From NCBI GenBank assembly GCA_900108205.1, contig FNUU01000004.1, positions 185,338 to 249,337 of the forward strand: a stretch of DNA of 64,000 nucleotides. The letters run 5' to 3'. The notes under the pieces are model-generated. The model ran no database searches. It was not told the origin of the DNA and worked only from the letters and a program-made list of their open reading frames with translations. The translations under genes and the position numbers were made by a program. The first letter of the stretch is position 1. Each line of letters opens with the position of its first letter. This document shows, one piece after another, positions 8,453 to 16,901 of this stretch. Source of the DNA: Eubacterium ruminantium. Its GTDB lineage: Bacteria > Bacillota > Clostridia > Lachnospirales > Lachnospiraceae.

Positions 8453-9322
8453 TTACCATTCGATTCCGGAAGCCTTCGGAAATACCACATAATCACTCTT
8501 CAAAGAATCATTTCCGGCATGTGCCTCAACAATTTTGATTATCTCATCAGATATAATATCAAGTTTGACAATCTTCACGCGCTGCTTATCGATGTATTTC
8601 TCCCATTCCTTTAAATCCCTCTCAGCGCGGTCTCTTCCTCTGTGATCTACATATATGTGATATACCTCATATTTTTCCTGTACTTCCTGAAGAAGAGCCT
8701 CTGTCTCCACATCACCGGCGATCTGCTGCCCGGTAACTTTTGCAAGAGCTTCTCCCGGAATATAAGGATTAATCGCCTCGTCTCCCATCGTGATTATGAG
8801 CCCCTTATTTCCCCTTTTCCATGCATCCAGCTCAATCTGATTCACTGCGAAATACCATGCTGCAGTATAAGATTCATACGAATTACCACCACCGCCGAAT
8901 TCAAAATACAGTTTATCGAGCTGTTCGGCAATCCTGATATCAGATTCAAACTGAGAAACCTGAAGAGGGCATCTGTCATATGCAAAGTCACCGATACCCA
9001 TTACCATAAACTCTACATCCTTCACCTTCTCATACAGCTTTGTCATTATAACATTGAGCTGCTTCGCAACCTCGACTGCTGCCTGTCCCATTGATCCTGT
9101 AACATCCAGAGCAAGGATTACCGGAATGGTTGCCGGATGTTCATTTGTATCACGGCACTCCCTTACTACATTTTTCGGATCAAGCAGGGGACTCATTGTA
9201 CGCATCGCAAACATCTCCTGATTCTTGAGGTCTCCTGAAACCATGCCATGCTTATCGATCACTCTTCCCATTTTTTTTGAATACATTCTGAATGTATCCT
9301 CTCTCCATACTCCGCTTCCCAT
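8453..9322 (-). CDS. VWA-domain protein with MIDAS motif
   Basis: A 289-residue protein without signal peptide or membrane segment. The von Willebrand A domain covers about residues 60-260. The metal-binding motif reads LALDVTGSMG, a glycine-rich loop FGGGGNSYE follows, and a later MIDAS contact is probably in IITMGDEAINP. VWA proteins bind partners through a bound metal and often work with ATPases. The ATG at 9322 is chosen over an upstream one because AAAGGAGG lies six bases before it. It sits between the 193-residue gene (88-base gap) and the synthetase-like gene. Confidence 0.85.
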   Translation of the reverse strand: MGSGVWREDTFRMYSKKMGRVIDKHGMVSGDLKNQEMFAMRTMSPLLDPKNVVRECRDTNEHPATIPVILALDVTGSMGQAAVEVAKQLNVIMTKLYEKVKDVEFMVMGIGDFAYDRCPLQVSQFESDIRIAEQLDKLYFEFGGGGNSYESYTAAWYFAVNQIELDAWKRGNKGLIITMGDEAINPYIPGEALAKVTGQQIAGDVETEALLQEVQEKYEVYHIYVDHRGRDRAERDLKEWEKYIDKQRVKIVKLDIISDEIIKIVEAHAGNDSLKSDYVVFPKASGIEW

Positions 9323-9410
9323 AACTGCCTCCTTTCCGGCATTCTCACAAACCATTCATTTAATCGGTATGCCAATATCTCTTTATTTCTTTTATTCCCT
9401 GTTTTTTTGT

Positions 9411-9992
9411 TCAGGCTTCTCTCTTCAATCCATCAGAGCTGTCTTCTCCTGCTTCATCAAATTCGAATATTCCGTCAAACAATCCGCCTCCCTTGCTGCC
9501 AAGCATCAGGAACGGTAAAAGTTCTGACATTCCTCCGCCCTTAGAATTTCCTTTCATCATTTCAGAAAGCATCATGTATTTCATTATCCTGTCAGTATTA
9601 TCTCCCTTCTTTAGTTCGGAACCAAACATTGAAACTATCTTACCGTAGAAGTAAGTATTTCCCATGAAGATATAGTGCTCCGGAAGTATCTGTTCCACTG
9701 TTGAGTCCTCATAATTGATAGCTGTTATCCTGTCTTTGCCGCTTTCAATAACACATTTTGGTCTGCCGTTTGCAAGAATGATATCGCCGGTTTTAACATG
9801 ATTTGTCGGTATCACGAAGAAGAATTCCTCGCCGACATTAAACACAAAATCACTGCAGTTTGTCAGCCTGCCTGCTGCTTCGTCGTAAGTCTTATAACCA
9901 CTTGATGTTTTGATGGCAACACCGCCGTCCATGGAAAGCCGGCACATTCCCGGCGCAATCTTGCCAAACATACCATTAAAAAATCCATTCAT
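9411..9992 (-). CDS. Unknown 193-residue protein, first gene of the synthetase-like operon
   Basis: No family was recognised. The N-terminal 120 residues look beta-rich with a repeated 'function plus glycine turn' style (for example VIPTNHVKTGDIILANG), suggesting a small barrel. The middle is helical and methionine-rich (RIMKYMMLSEMMKG), with two GGG turns, and the acidic tail ends SSDGLKREA. There is no signal peptide. RBS AAAGGAGG fixes the start. It leads an operon with the VWA and PurA-like genes. A role as a structural or scaffold subunit is only a guess. Confidence 0.75.
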   Translation of the reverse strand: MNGFFNGMFGKIAPGMCRLSMDGGVAIKTSSGYKTYDEAAGRLTNCSDFVFNVGEEFFFVIPTNHVKTGDIILANGRPKCVIESGKDRITAINYEDSTVEQILPEHYIFMGNTYFYGKIVSMFGSELKKGDNTDRIMKYMMLSEMMKGNSKGGGMSELLPFLMLGSKGGGLFDGIFEFDEAGEDSSDGLKREA

Positions 9993-10057
9993 CTCTTGTG
10001 CCTCCTTTCAGGATATGTGAACTGTAGTTTACCCGGTATTTTTCATACCGCTGTCTC

Positions 10058-10080
10058 CATATTATCATTATGATAATATC
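10058..10080. promoter_or_regulatory. Operator copy 1, CATATTATC-N5-GATAATATC
   Basis: Two 9-base arms around ATTAT. The inner 21 bases form a perfect 10-bp dyad with one central base. Minus-strand TTGAGA (10084-10079) and TATGGA (10061-10056), 17 bases apart, flank it in the same register as copy 3. Confidence 0.7.
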
Positions 10081-10128
10081 TCAAAAGATACTTACCCTTT
10101 TATTACACTGCTGCCTGCCGGGTCCTGT

Positions 10129-10151
10129 CTTATAATCATTTTGATAATATC
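10129..10151. promoter_or_regulatory. Operator copy 2, CTTATAATC-N5-GATAATATC
   Basis: The right arm is identical to copy 1 and the left arm matches in seven of nine bases; the spacer is ATTTT. The whole closely resembles the copy in front of the NrtR-like gene. Confidence 0.65.
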
Positions 10152-10165
10152 TTCGACTTGTCTGT

Positions 10166-10194
10166 ATCATATTATCTTTTTGATAATATGTCAA
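10166..10194 (-). promoter_or_regulatory. Promoter of the 193-residue/VWA/PurA-like operon, overlapped by operator copy 3
   Basis: Minus-strand TTGACA and TATGAT are 17 bases apart. The perfect palindrome CATATTATC-TTTTT-GATAATATG (10168-10190) fills the spacer and touches both hexamers, the arrangement expected for a repressor site. Confidence 0.75.
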
Positions 10195-10252
10195 GCGTTT
10201 TTTTACCCCATTCCTCATCCTCTGTTGAAAAGCGCGATCATGTAACTGCTGA

Positions 10253-10281
10253 TTGACTTTAGTTGCAGGGTTTAGGATAAT
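10253..10281 (+). promoter_or_regulatory. Promoter of the MutS-like gene
   Basis: TTGACT and GATAAT are separated by exactly 17 bases, 155 bases before the start codon. No operator copy overlaps it directly; the nearest ends 62 bases upstream. The remaining leader up to 10435 holds no other clear element. Confidence 0.65.
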
Positions 10282-10435
10282 GTATCTTATAGTCCCGCAG
10301 GATTATGAGATGCGGGTTTTGCTTCTCATATAAAACAAGCACGAACATTTCAACTCTGACAAAGAGTGCAGAAAAAGTCGGGAAGAAAAAAACTTAATGT
10401 GAGATAATAAATTTGAACATCAGTGAGGTGATAAC

Positions 10436-12154
10436 ATGAATCAACATACCGGTTTCAGTCTGATGCAGCCTGATGGAACAGAAATAAAATACCGCCGACT
10501 TCCGGACCAAGTGCTGCATGATCTTGGTTTGGAAAGTTTTTGTGAGGCAATATCAAATGACAAGAAAGAACGCCGTGTGATCAAAGATGTACTTTCAGAT
10601 ATGACGGATGATGCCGGTGTCGCTGCATACCGCCAACAGATTTTCGTGGATATTTTCAAGCTTCCCGAACTGCGCGAAACCATGCTGCAACTGTTCAATA
10701 AGATACAGTTTATGAAGGATTTTTCCGGTATGCACAAGACCTCCGACGAGGAACTTGGATTATGGCATCTCTTCCATCGACTCGATGAGCTGAATGATTA
10801 CATCAAGATAGTAGAAACCATGCGTGACTGCCTTTCCAATGAGGGCATCAAATCCGAAGGTCTGATCAAACTTCGGGATTATATCACCGAGCTTTACGAG
10901 GATGCCTGCTTCGCTGAAATGAAGAAGGACATCGCCTCACTGAAAATGAAGGCCTCTGATGTACAAAGTGTCACTCTCGGCATCAATGTCAACGAGCGCT
11001 TTGAAGCCGTCAGCATGGGACTGATCTCCATCAATAAAAAGCCGTTCAAAAAGTCAGGTATAGTCAGCAATTTTGCTGATGCGATCGCAGCCAAAGACAA
11101 GCTCCGTGAGACTTCGGACTGGGACGGCGATATGCACTATCAAGTCATAGATACAGAGAATAAGCGCAGCTTCATGGACTTTATGAAGGATCAGGCCGAG
11201 ATACAATCTTCCTTTGCAGCCAATGGGAGATCCATGTCTACTATTGTGAACACTCCTGCTGACAGCGGTGCAGCAAACTCAACCTTCTATCTGGGAGATG
11301 TAGTCAACAAAATGCTCAGTTCTCTGGTAAAAAGGCTGCGAGACACACTTACCAAATATGCAGATGTGGCAATCGTAAATATTTCCGGACTAGTGCCGGA
11401 GTTTATATATTACATCAGATGCGCTGAGTTTATCAGCAGTCTTATGAAAAAGGGATGTGTCTTCTGTGAGGCTAAGCCGGAAACCGCAGGCGAAACTTCC
11501 ATGTCGGCCAAAGGCTTCTACAATCTGAAGCTTGCTATGAATATGGAAAATGTCAGCGAGATCGTATCCAATGACCTTACCTTCGACAAGAAGCATACCG
11601 TATATATCCTTACAGGTGCAAACCGCGGTGGAAAGACTACGATCACACAGGCTGTCGGTCAGCTGTTTGTTCTTGCCCAGGGCGGTCTGTTTGTTCCGGC
11701 GGAGAACTTCTGCTATGTTCCTTGTGACTGTATTTACACCCACTTCCCGGCGGATGAAGATAAAACAATGGACCTGGGAAGACTCGGAGAGGAATGTGTT
11801 CGCTTCAAGGAAATGTTCTCTCAGGCGACCGATAAGAGTCTCCTGCTGCTGAATGAAACCTTCTCCACAACCTCATTTGAGGAAGGCTACTACATCGCAA
11901 AGGATTCCGTAAAAGCGATCCTGACCAAATCCGTCAGGACGATCTATAATACTCATATGCACAAACTTGGAGAGGATGCTGAGACATTAACACGCGAAAG
12001 CTCCAAAGCAGGAGCTGCCTCTCTGATAATGCAGACCGAGGAAGGCAGACGTTCCTTCAAGGTGGCTTTGGCGAAGCCGGAAGGATCATCCTACGCAAAG
12101 GATATTGCCGAAAAATACGGCGTAACATATGATATGCTCGTCAGCGAATCATAA
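10436..12154 (+). CDS. MutS-like ATPase (MutS core and ATPase domains only)
   Basis: A 572-residue protein. The C-terminal third is a MutS-type ABC ATPase with Walker A GANRGGKTT (about residues 394-402; standard MutS has GPNMGGKS), an ordered QLFVLAQGGLFVPAE segment, and a Walker B region LLLLNETFSTTS (about 468) where NE replaces DE. The N-terminal two thirds are helical, like the MutS lever and clamp domains. The mismatch-recognition domain with its Phe-x-Glu motif is absent, as is a Smr nuclease, so it is not MutS1 or MutS2. It is divergent from the VWA/PurA-like operon across a region with three operators. RBS GAGGTG. The last six codons are the first unit of a 24-bp repeat array. Confidence 0.88.
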   Translation: MNQHTGFSLMQPDGTEIKYRRLPDQVLHDLGLESFCEAISNDKKERRVIKDVLSDMTDDAGVAAYRQQIFVDIFKLPELRETMLQLFNKIQFMKDFSGMHKTSDEELGLWHLFHRLDELNDYIKIVETMRDCLSNEGIKSEGLIKLRDYITELYEDACFAEMKKDIASLKMKASDVQSVTLGINVNERFEAVSMGLISINKKPFKKSGIVSNFADAIAAKDKLRETSDWDGDMHYQVIDTENKRSFMDFMKDQAEIQSSFAANGRSMSTIVNTPADSGAANSTFYLGDVVNKMLSSLVKRLRDTLTKYADVAIVNISGLVPEFIYYIRCAEFISSLMKKGCVFCEAKPETAGETSMSAKGFYNLKLAMNMENVSEIVSNDLTFDKKHTVYILTGANRGGKTTITQAVGQLFVLAQGGLFVPAENFCYVPCDCIYTHFPADEDKTMDLGRLGEECVRFKEMFSQATDKSLLLLNETFSTTSFEEGYYIAKDSVKAILTKSVRTIYNTHMHKLGEDAETLTRESSKAGAASLIMQTEEGRRSFKVALAKPEGSSYAKDIAEKYGVTYDMLVSES

Positions 12155-12324
12155 TACATGTTCATCTGCGAGTCATAAAACATGTTCACCTGTGCATCAT
12201 AAAATATGTTCATCAGTGAGTCATAAAACATGTTCATCTGTGAATCATAAAATATGTTCATCAGTGAGTCATAAAACATGTTCATCTGCGGATCATAAAA
12301 TATGCTCATCAACTGATCATAAAA
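12133..12324 (+). repeat. Eight tandem 24-bp repeats starting inside the MutS-like gene's last codons
   Basis: Units start at 12133, 12157, 12181, 12205, 12229, 12253, 12277 and 12301, with consensus (C/T)ATGTTCATC(T/A)G-then-TGAGTCATAAAA. Unit 1 contains the gene's final codons and its stop. Because 24 is a multiple of three, every unit repeats Met-Phe-Ile-x-x-Ser-stop in the same frame. Units 4 and 6 are identical and alternate with a second subtype. Confidence 0.95.
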
Positions 12325-12327
12325 AAC

Positions 12328-12383
12328 TTGACGTACATAAAGCATCCTGATCAAACATCAACACTATGCTTTATGTACGTCAA
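12328..12383. terminator. Terminator hairpin between the MutS-like and large-protein genes
   Basis: TTGACGTACATAAAGCAT (12328-12345) and its exact reverse complement (12366-12383) form an 18-bp perfect stem with a 20-base loop. It is flanked by an A tract on the left and TTTAATTT on the right, so it can serve both convergent genes. Confidence 0.8.
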
Positions 12384-12411
12384 TTTAATTTCATAATTAT
12401 TATATTTCGAA

Positions 12412-15400
12412 CTATGGTCTTCTCATAGATGACTTAGGAGTAACCGTATTCGATCTTGGACGAACATTTACGTTCTTATCCATCTCGTTTTCATTCTTAT
12501 GAACAGGGCCTACCGAATTACGTTCCTTAACAGTATCAGCCGCATGTACATTATCGATTGCTTTAACCTTGAGCGCCTTGATATTGTTAAGCGCTTCATT
12601 AGCAGTCTCTCTGCTTTCCAGAACATTATCCTTCTTAAGTCCGTCTACGATCCAGCTTCTGATATTCTGAACCTCTTCAGGATGAAGAGCAAGCTCTACA
12701 GCAGCTTCTTCATTCTTGGCTGCAATATAGTCCTTGATGGTACTGAGTGCAATGATATCACCGAGTCTTCTGTACGCATCTTCCTTGACAGCTTCATGTC
12801 CCTCTGCCGTAGGATCAAAAAGTACGTTTGAAGAAGTATCATTGACAAGATCCTTCAGTCCCTGAAGCTTCTTATCCTCTCTCTTCCACTCTCTGCGCCA
12901 GCCATCAACGGTGTCCTCAGCCTTATTCCATCTGTCTCTTGCATTTTTAGGGTCTGCAGCAGCAAGTCTCTTGTATACGTCACTCTGCTCAGCAAGTATC
13001 TCATGTCTTCCAAGATCACCCTTCTCTATGATCTTACCCCATTTTTCAATACAATGTGCCGGATCCTTCTTAACAAGTCTGATGAACTGTGGATCAGCGG
13101 CAAGCTTATCAGCCTCAGCATGAAATCTCTGGCGGAAATCATCACTCAAAATATCTGCTGCAAGCTCATCAACACTAAGCACGTTCTTCTTTTTACCCGC
13201 AGCCTTGATTGCTTTCTCATATTTATCTTTAACAAACTGTCTTGCATATTCTACCGGCTTTACCTCTAACTGATTGTCAAGAAGCTCGAGGTTCATGCCT
13301 CTCTTCTCTGACGCATCCGCAACGGTACGTCTCATCAGATCACGTCTGTTGGTTTCATCAAGAAGACGAGCTGTCTCAGGAGCAGGATTTTCAAAGCCTT
13401 CGACAGAGGCATCGATACCCTTGCTCGCTGCAGTCTTCTTGAAACGTCCCCACTTTAACTGAAGATCTGTCTTTGTCAAAGCAGGATCAAAATAATCTGA
13501 ATTACGTGCTCCGATCATAGGATAGAGATCACCAACCTTCTTAACATCATACGAAAACTCATATTCATCAGCCTTAAGCTTCTTCGCAATATTATTTCTC
13601 GGAATTCCTTTCTCCTTTGAATATCCCTTAAAGAGTCCTCTGAGTCCTGTATGTTTACTTACATAAGCAGAGGCAGCCTTCTTAACCTCTCTCATATATG
13701 TTGGAAGGTTTGAAATATCTGCATTTACACTAGGTCCTTCAAGAGCAGTGCAGTTAACCGCAGTCTTCAAAGCCTTCATAAGGTCCTTATATGTTGTGGA
13801 ACCTTCAGCGTCCTTATTAATAGTAACATCAACATTCGGATCATCCTGTGTTGCCTTGAGTTCATCATATATTGCCTTTAACTTTTTATGAAGATCATTC
13901 ACTTCACTGTAGAAAGCCATCTCTCTGTCAATTTCAATCGCCGGCTTTGAAATAACCTGCGGCTTGAATTTTACAGCTTTATCATTATCGTCCAGAACAT
14001 AGACATCTGCTGTAACCTTCTTATCACCGTAAATAGCTTCCCTGAACACCTCATTCATGATAAGTAACTTCTTATCCTCGGGATCATTTATACCGGCATA
14101 CTTTTCGGCATACATATCTGTCACACTCTGTCCATCAATTTTGATTATCGAAATTGGATCAGTTATACCGATAAATTCATAAAATTCCGGCATGTTCAGT
14201 TCCTTGGTCATGACGCCGTAAGCCTGTTCAAGCTTTTCACGATAATCCTTGCCATTTTCGCCTTTGATAAAGTCCAGCATCTGCTGCGGAGTAGCCTCAT
14301 TACCAAAAGCCCCGAAAAGACCAGGTATTATATCCGCACCTGTTTTACGCTGCTCTATTCCGAATTTAGCAATTTCATCCGCAAGCGCAAGTGTTGAGCT
14401 TTCAAATGCATTTGAATTAAATGACTGACGTCCTGCCTTACGAGATTTCTGATATGATTCATCAAGTCCATTCTCAGCTGATCTGTCCTTGCCCGTAAGA
14501 TATTCGAAAGGCTTAACCCCCCTAGGCATATGGAACTGGCTGTCTGCCATAACAGCATAAAGATTACGAGCTGCGTCCTTACCCTTTGTATCGCCTGCTA
14601 TATCAGCAATAGTCCTGCCCTTAATATCATACTGGCCAATCTTCGAAAGCTGTAATCTGGCATTTGTAGCAAGCCTGTAGTTATGCGGTTGATTTTTCCA
14701 AATATGCTCAGGCTCGAAATGATCCGGATTGTATGAATTCATAATCGAGATCAGCTTAGGCTGAACACCAATCCAGTTGTCAATTGCGGCAGAGTACTGC
14801 TTTGTACCTCCTGCTTCTTCCTGAGCATAGATAAGAGACTCTCCGTCTTTTCTTGTCACCATCTCAAATTCCTGAGCAACATCTATCTCAGCGCCCTGAA
14901 GCTGTCTGAAGAAATCAGCATGCTCCCGAATCTGCTTAGGATCAGAATAATCAATATCAGGCATTCTGGTCTCGCCTAACTTCTTATTACAATCCATGAA
15001 CATTCTTGTCCAAAGCTTGACATTTGTCTTTTTGGTCTCAACATTTTTTACATTGGTAGGGTGAGCCTTAAGGAAATCATGGAATTCGGTAACATAATTG
15101 CTAAACTCCGGAGAATCAGATTTGAGATCCATAACCTGATTGAAGTTCAGTTCCTTTATACCCATCAGATATGCAACAAATATACCATAATGTCTCGGAT
15201 TTCCGGAATCATGGAAATGCGCATTACCAAAGGCCTTTTTGATCTCCTCATCACCTGAAACCATTTCCTGCTTTTTATATAGATCAGTGACATCAGGATT
15301 AATAAAACCAAGTATTTCTCTGGCACGCTTAATACTTGCCTTGTTCATCTCCTTTGTGCGGAGGGTTTCAAGGTCATTTATATCCTTGTAATCATCATAA

Positions 15401-15594
15401 TTACCTTCCGGAAGCTCCTTCACCTCTTCTTCAGGCTGTTCCTCCTGAGGTGCACCTGCGTTAACATTGTCTACTTCAGGCTGGTTGTTATTAACAGCGT
15501 TTACATCAATGTTCTCAGGCTGGTTGTTGTTTGCAGCATCGTTATTTAACTGGTTCTCATTATTTACGTTTACATTTTCTTCCGGCTTTGGCAT
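12412..15594 (-). CDS. Large helical protein of unknown function (family member A, 1060 aa)
   Basis: Function not recognised. The first 60 residues are low complexity, rich in Asn, Glu, Pro and Val (QPENIDVNAVNN-like units repeated). The rest is charged and mostly alpha-helical, with no signal peptide, membrane segment or catalytic motif. Around residues 597-670 is a stretch shared in pattern with the other four large proteins of this window: a YKDLMKAL helix, then YMREVKKAASAYVSKH, then a GxxR helix. The C-terminus is basic (SSMRRP). The ATG at 15594 follows GGAGG by eight bases. The upstream ATG at 15609 overlaps that RBS and is rejected. It has its own promoter with the shared signature. 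Confidence 0.85.
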   Translation of the reverse strand: MPKPEENVNVNNENQLNNDAANNNQPENIDVNAVNNNQPEVDNVNAGAPQEEQPEEEVKELPEGNYDDYKDINDLETLRTKEMNKASIKRAREILGFINPDVTDLYKKQEMVSGDEEIKKAFGNAHFHDSGNPRHYGIFVAYLMGIKELNFNQVMDLKSDSPEFSNYVTEFHDFLKAHPTNVKNVETKKTNVKLWTRMFMDCNKKLGETRMPDIDYSDPKQIREHADFFRQLQGAEIDVAQEFEMVTRKDGESLIYAQEEAGGTKQYSAAIDNWIGVQPKLISIMNSYNPDHFEPEHIWKNQPHNYRLATNARLQLSKIGQYDIKGRTIADIAGDTKGKDAARNLYAVMADSQFHMPRGVKPFEYLTGKDRSAENGLDESYQKSRKAGRQSFNSNAFESSTLALADEIAKFGIEQRKTGADIIPGLFGAFGNEATPQQMLDFIKGENGKDYREKLEQAYGVMTKELNMPEFYEFIGITDPISIIKIDGQSVTDMYAEKYAGINDPEDKKLLIMNEVFREAIYGDKKVTADVYVLDDNDKAVKFKPQVISKPAIEIDREMAFYSEVNDLHKKLKAIYDELKATQDDPNVDVTINKDAEGSTTYKDLMKALKTAVNCTALEGPSVNADISNLPTYMREVKKAASAYVSKHTGLRGLFKGYSKEKGIPRNNIAKKLKADEYEFSYDVKKVGDLYPMIGARNSDYFDPALTKTDLQLKWGRFKKTAASKGIDASVEGFENPAPETARLLDETNRRDLMRRTVADASEKRGMNLELLDNQLEVKPVEYARQFVKDKYEKAIKAAGKKKNVLSVDELAADILSDDFRQRFHAEADKLAADPQFIRLVKKDPAHCIEKWGKIIEKGDLGRHEILAEQSDVYKRLAAADPKNARDRWNKAEDTVDGWRREWKREDKKLQGLKDLVNDTSSNVLFDPTAEGHEAVKEDAYRRLGDIIALSTIKDYIAAKNEEAAVELALHPEEVQNIRSWIVDGLKKDNVLESRETANEALNNIKALKVKAIDNVHAADTVKERNSVGPVHKNENEMDKNVNVRPRSNTVTPKSSMRRP

Positions 15595-15642
15595 ATTTTT
15601 TTCCTCCATCTGATTTTAATTGTTTTTATTTTATCTGTCGCT

Positions 15643-15675
15643 AATATAACACCCTCTACGCAACAAAAGAGCAAC
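15643..15675 (-). promoter_or_regulatory. Shared-signature promoter of large protein A
   Basis: The minus strand reads GTTGCTCTTTTGTTGC, then TATATT 20 bases after TTGCTC. It is one of four copies in the window, each in front of a large-protein gene. Confidence 0.75.
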
Positions 15676-15773
15676 ACGTCAAAAAAAATTATCACACCAC
15701 CACAATTCTAGCTTCTATATTCTTATTTAAAGCTCAGTTGATCTTCTGAAGCAGTGCGTCCTTATTCAATATT

Positions 15774-16901
15774 TTATACTTCAGAAAAATCCGTATCCAT
15801 TGAAAGCTGCACTTTGTAATCAGGAAATGCCTTCTGTACATCCGTCATTACATCCTGATAAACAGCCCTCCTGTCGCCGGCATTAAAGCTTACTACTATG
15901 TCAAATCGCATGCTTTTTTCTTCTTTATCCATATAAAATCCATGCATCTGAAGAACATGCCGATGCGCCAATACTATCTCACGTATATTCTTCTGCGCTT
16001 CCATTATATCCTTATCTCTGGTATTTACCGAATAGACTCCTATGGCAGTAAGGACAACTCTGTATTTCAGATAAACCGTTTCCTGAATCTTTCTTATGAG
16101 CTTATCGAGCTGACTTGCAGTATATGTATCCGGCACCTCGATATGGATAGAACCATTCCATGTGTCAGGCCCGTAATTATTCAGCACCAGATCATATGCC
16201 CCCTGCACATCCGGGAATTCTCTTACTGTCTCCTTGATGCTATTTGTCAGATCAGGATCATTTCGTTCTCCGAGGATCTGTGACACGGTATCTTTCAGCA
16301 TCTCAAAGCCAGACTTAATGATGACCAGCGAAATGACTGCACCCAGCCACGCCTCCAGCGACACATCTGTTATCATAAATATGATTGCAGCAAGAAGGGT
16401 AGATGCAGAAATGACCGAATCAAGTGTGGCATCCTCTCCGGAATTTACAAGTGAGGCAGAATTTACCTTCTTTCCAACCGACTTAACATATCTTCCGAGA
16501 ACTATCTTCACCACTACAGCTACTCCGACTATGATCAGTGAAACTGTCGAATAGTCCGGAGTATCCGGATTAATGATCTTCTTGATGGATTCCACAAGCG
16601 ACGTTACACCGGCGTACAGTATGATAACCGATATGATCATCGCGCTCAGGTATTCAATACGTCCATACCCAAAAGGATGCTTCTTATCCGGCTCGCGGCC
16701 GGCAAGCTTTGTTCCGATGATCGTAATAATGGAACTTCCGGCATCGGAGATATTGTTAACAGCATCCATGACTATGGCAATCGAATTACTGAGGAGTCCG
16801 ATAACCGCTTTAAATCCCGCAAGGAAAACATTTGTTATGATGCCGATAATACTTGTTTTTACTATGGTCTTCTCTCTGATTTTTTCTGCTTTATTGTTCA
16901 T
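15774..16901 (-). CDS. Cation diffusion facilitator family transporter
   Basis: A 375-residue inner-membrane divalent cation exporter (Zn, Mn or Fe class) driven by proton or other cation exchange. Five to six membrane segments lie in residues 10-210. The metal-site motif on segment 2 reads MDAVNNISDAGSS and the loop motif reads HPFGYGRIEYLSA. The C-terminal cytoplasmic domain is longer than usual, with two ferredoxin-like halves (about 215-375). The start chosen (16901) overlaps the stop of the upstream antiporter gene by 11 bases, so translation is coupled. An in-frame start at 16931 would overlap by 41 and is less likely. Confidence 0.92.
   Translation of the reverse strand: MNNKAEKIREKTIVKTSIIGIITNVFLAGFKAVIGLLSNSIAIVMDAVNNISDAGSSIITIIGTKLAGREPDKKHPFGYGRIEYLSAMIISVIILYAGVTSLVESIKKIINPDTPDYSTVSLIIVGVAVVVKIVLGRYVKSVGKKVNSASLVNSGEDATLDSVISASTLLAAIIFMITDVSLEAWLGAVISLVIIKSGFEMLKDTVSQILGERNDPDLTNSIKETVREFPDVQGAYDLVLNNYGPDTWNGSIHIEVPDTYTASQLDKLIRKIQETVYLKYRVVLTAIGVYSVNTRDKDIMEAQKNIREIVLAHRHVLQMHGFYMDKEEKSMRFDIVVSFNAGDRRAVYQDVMTDVQKAFPDYKVQLSMDTDFSEV

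Noticed and set aside
12133..12324. Possible CRISPR array
   Set aside because: The 24-bp units are contiguous, with no spacers and no cas genes nearby.
12091..12354. Repetitive minus-strand frame of 87 codons (FYDSLMNI-type units)
   Set aside because: It is a by-product of the 24-bp repeat, which is open in several frames because 24 is a multiple of three. It overlaps the MutS-like gene's end and lacks an RBS.
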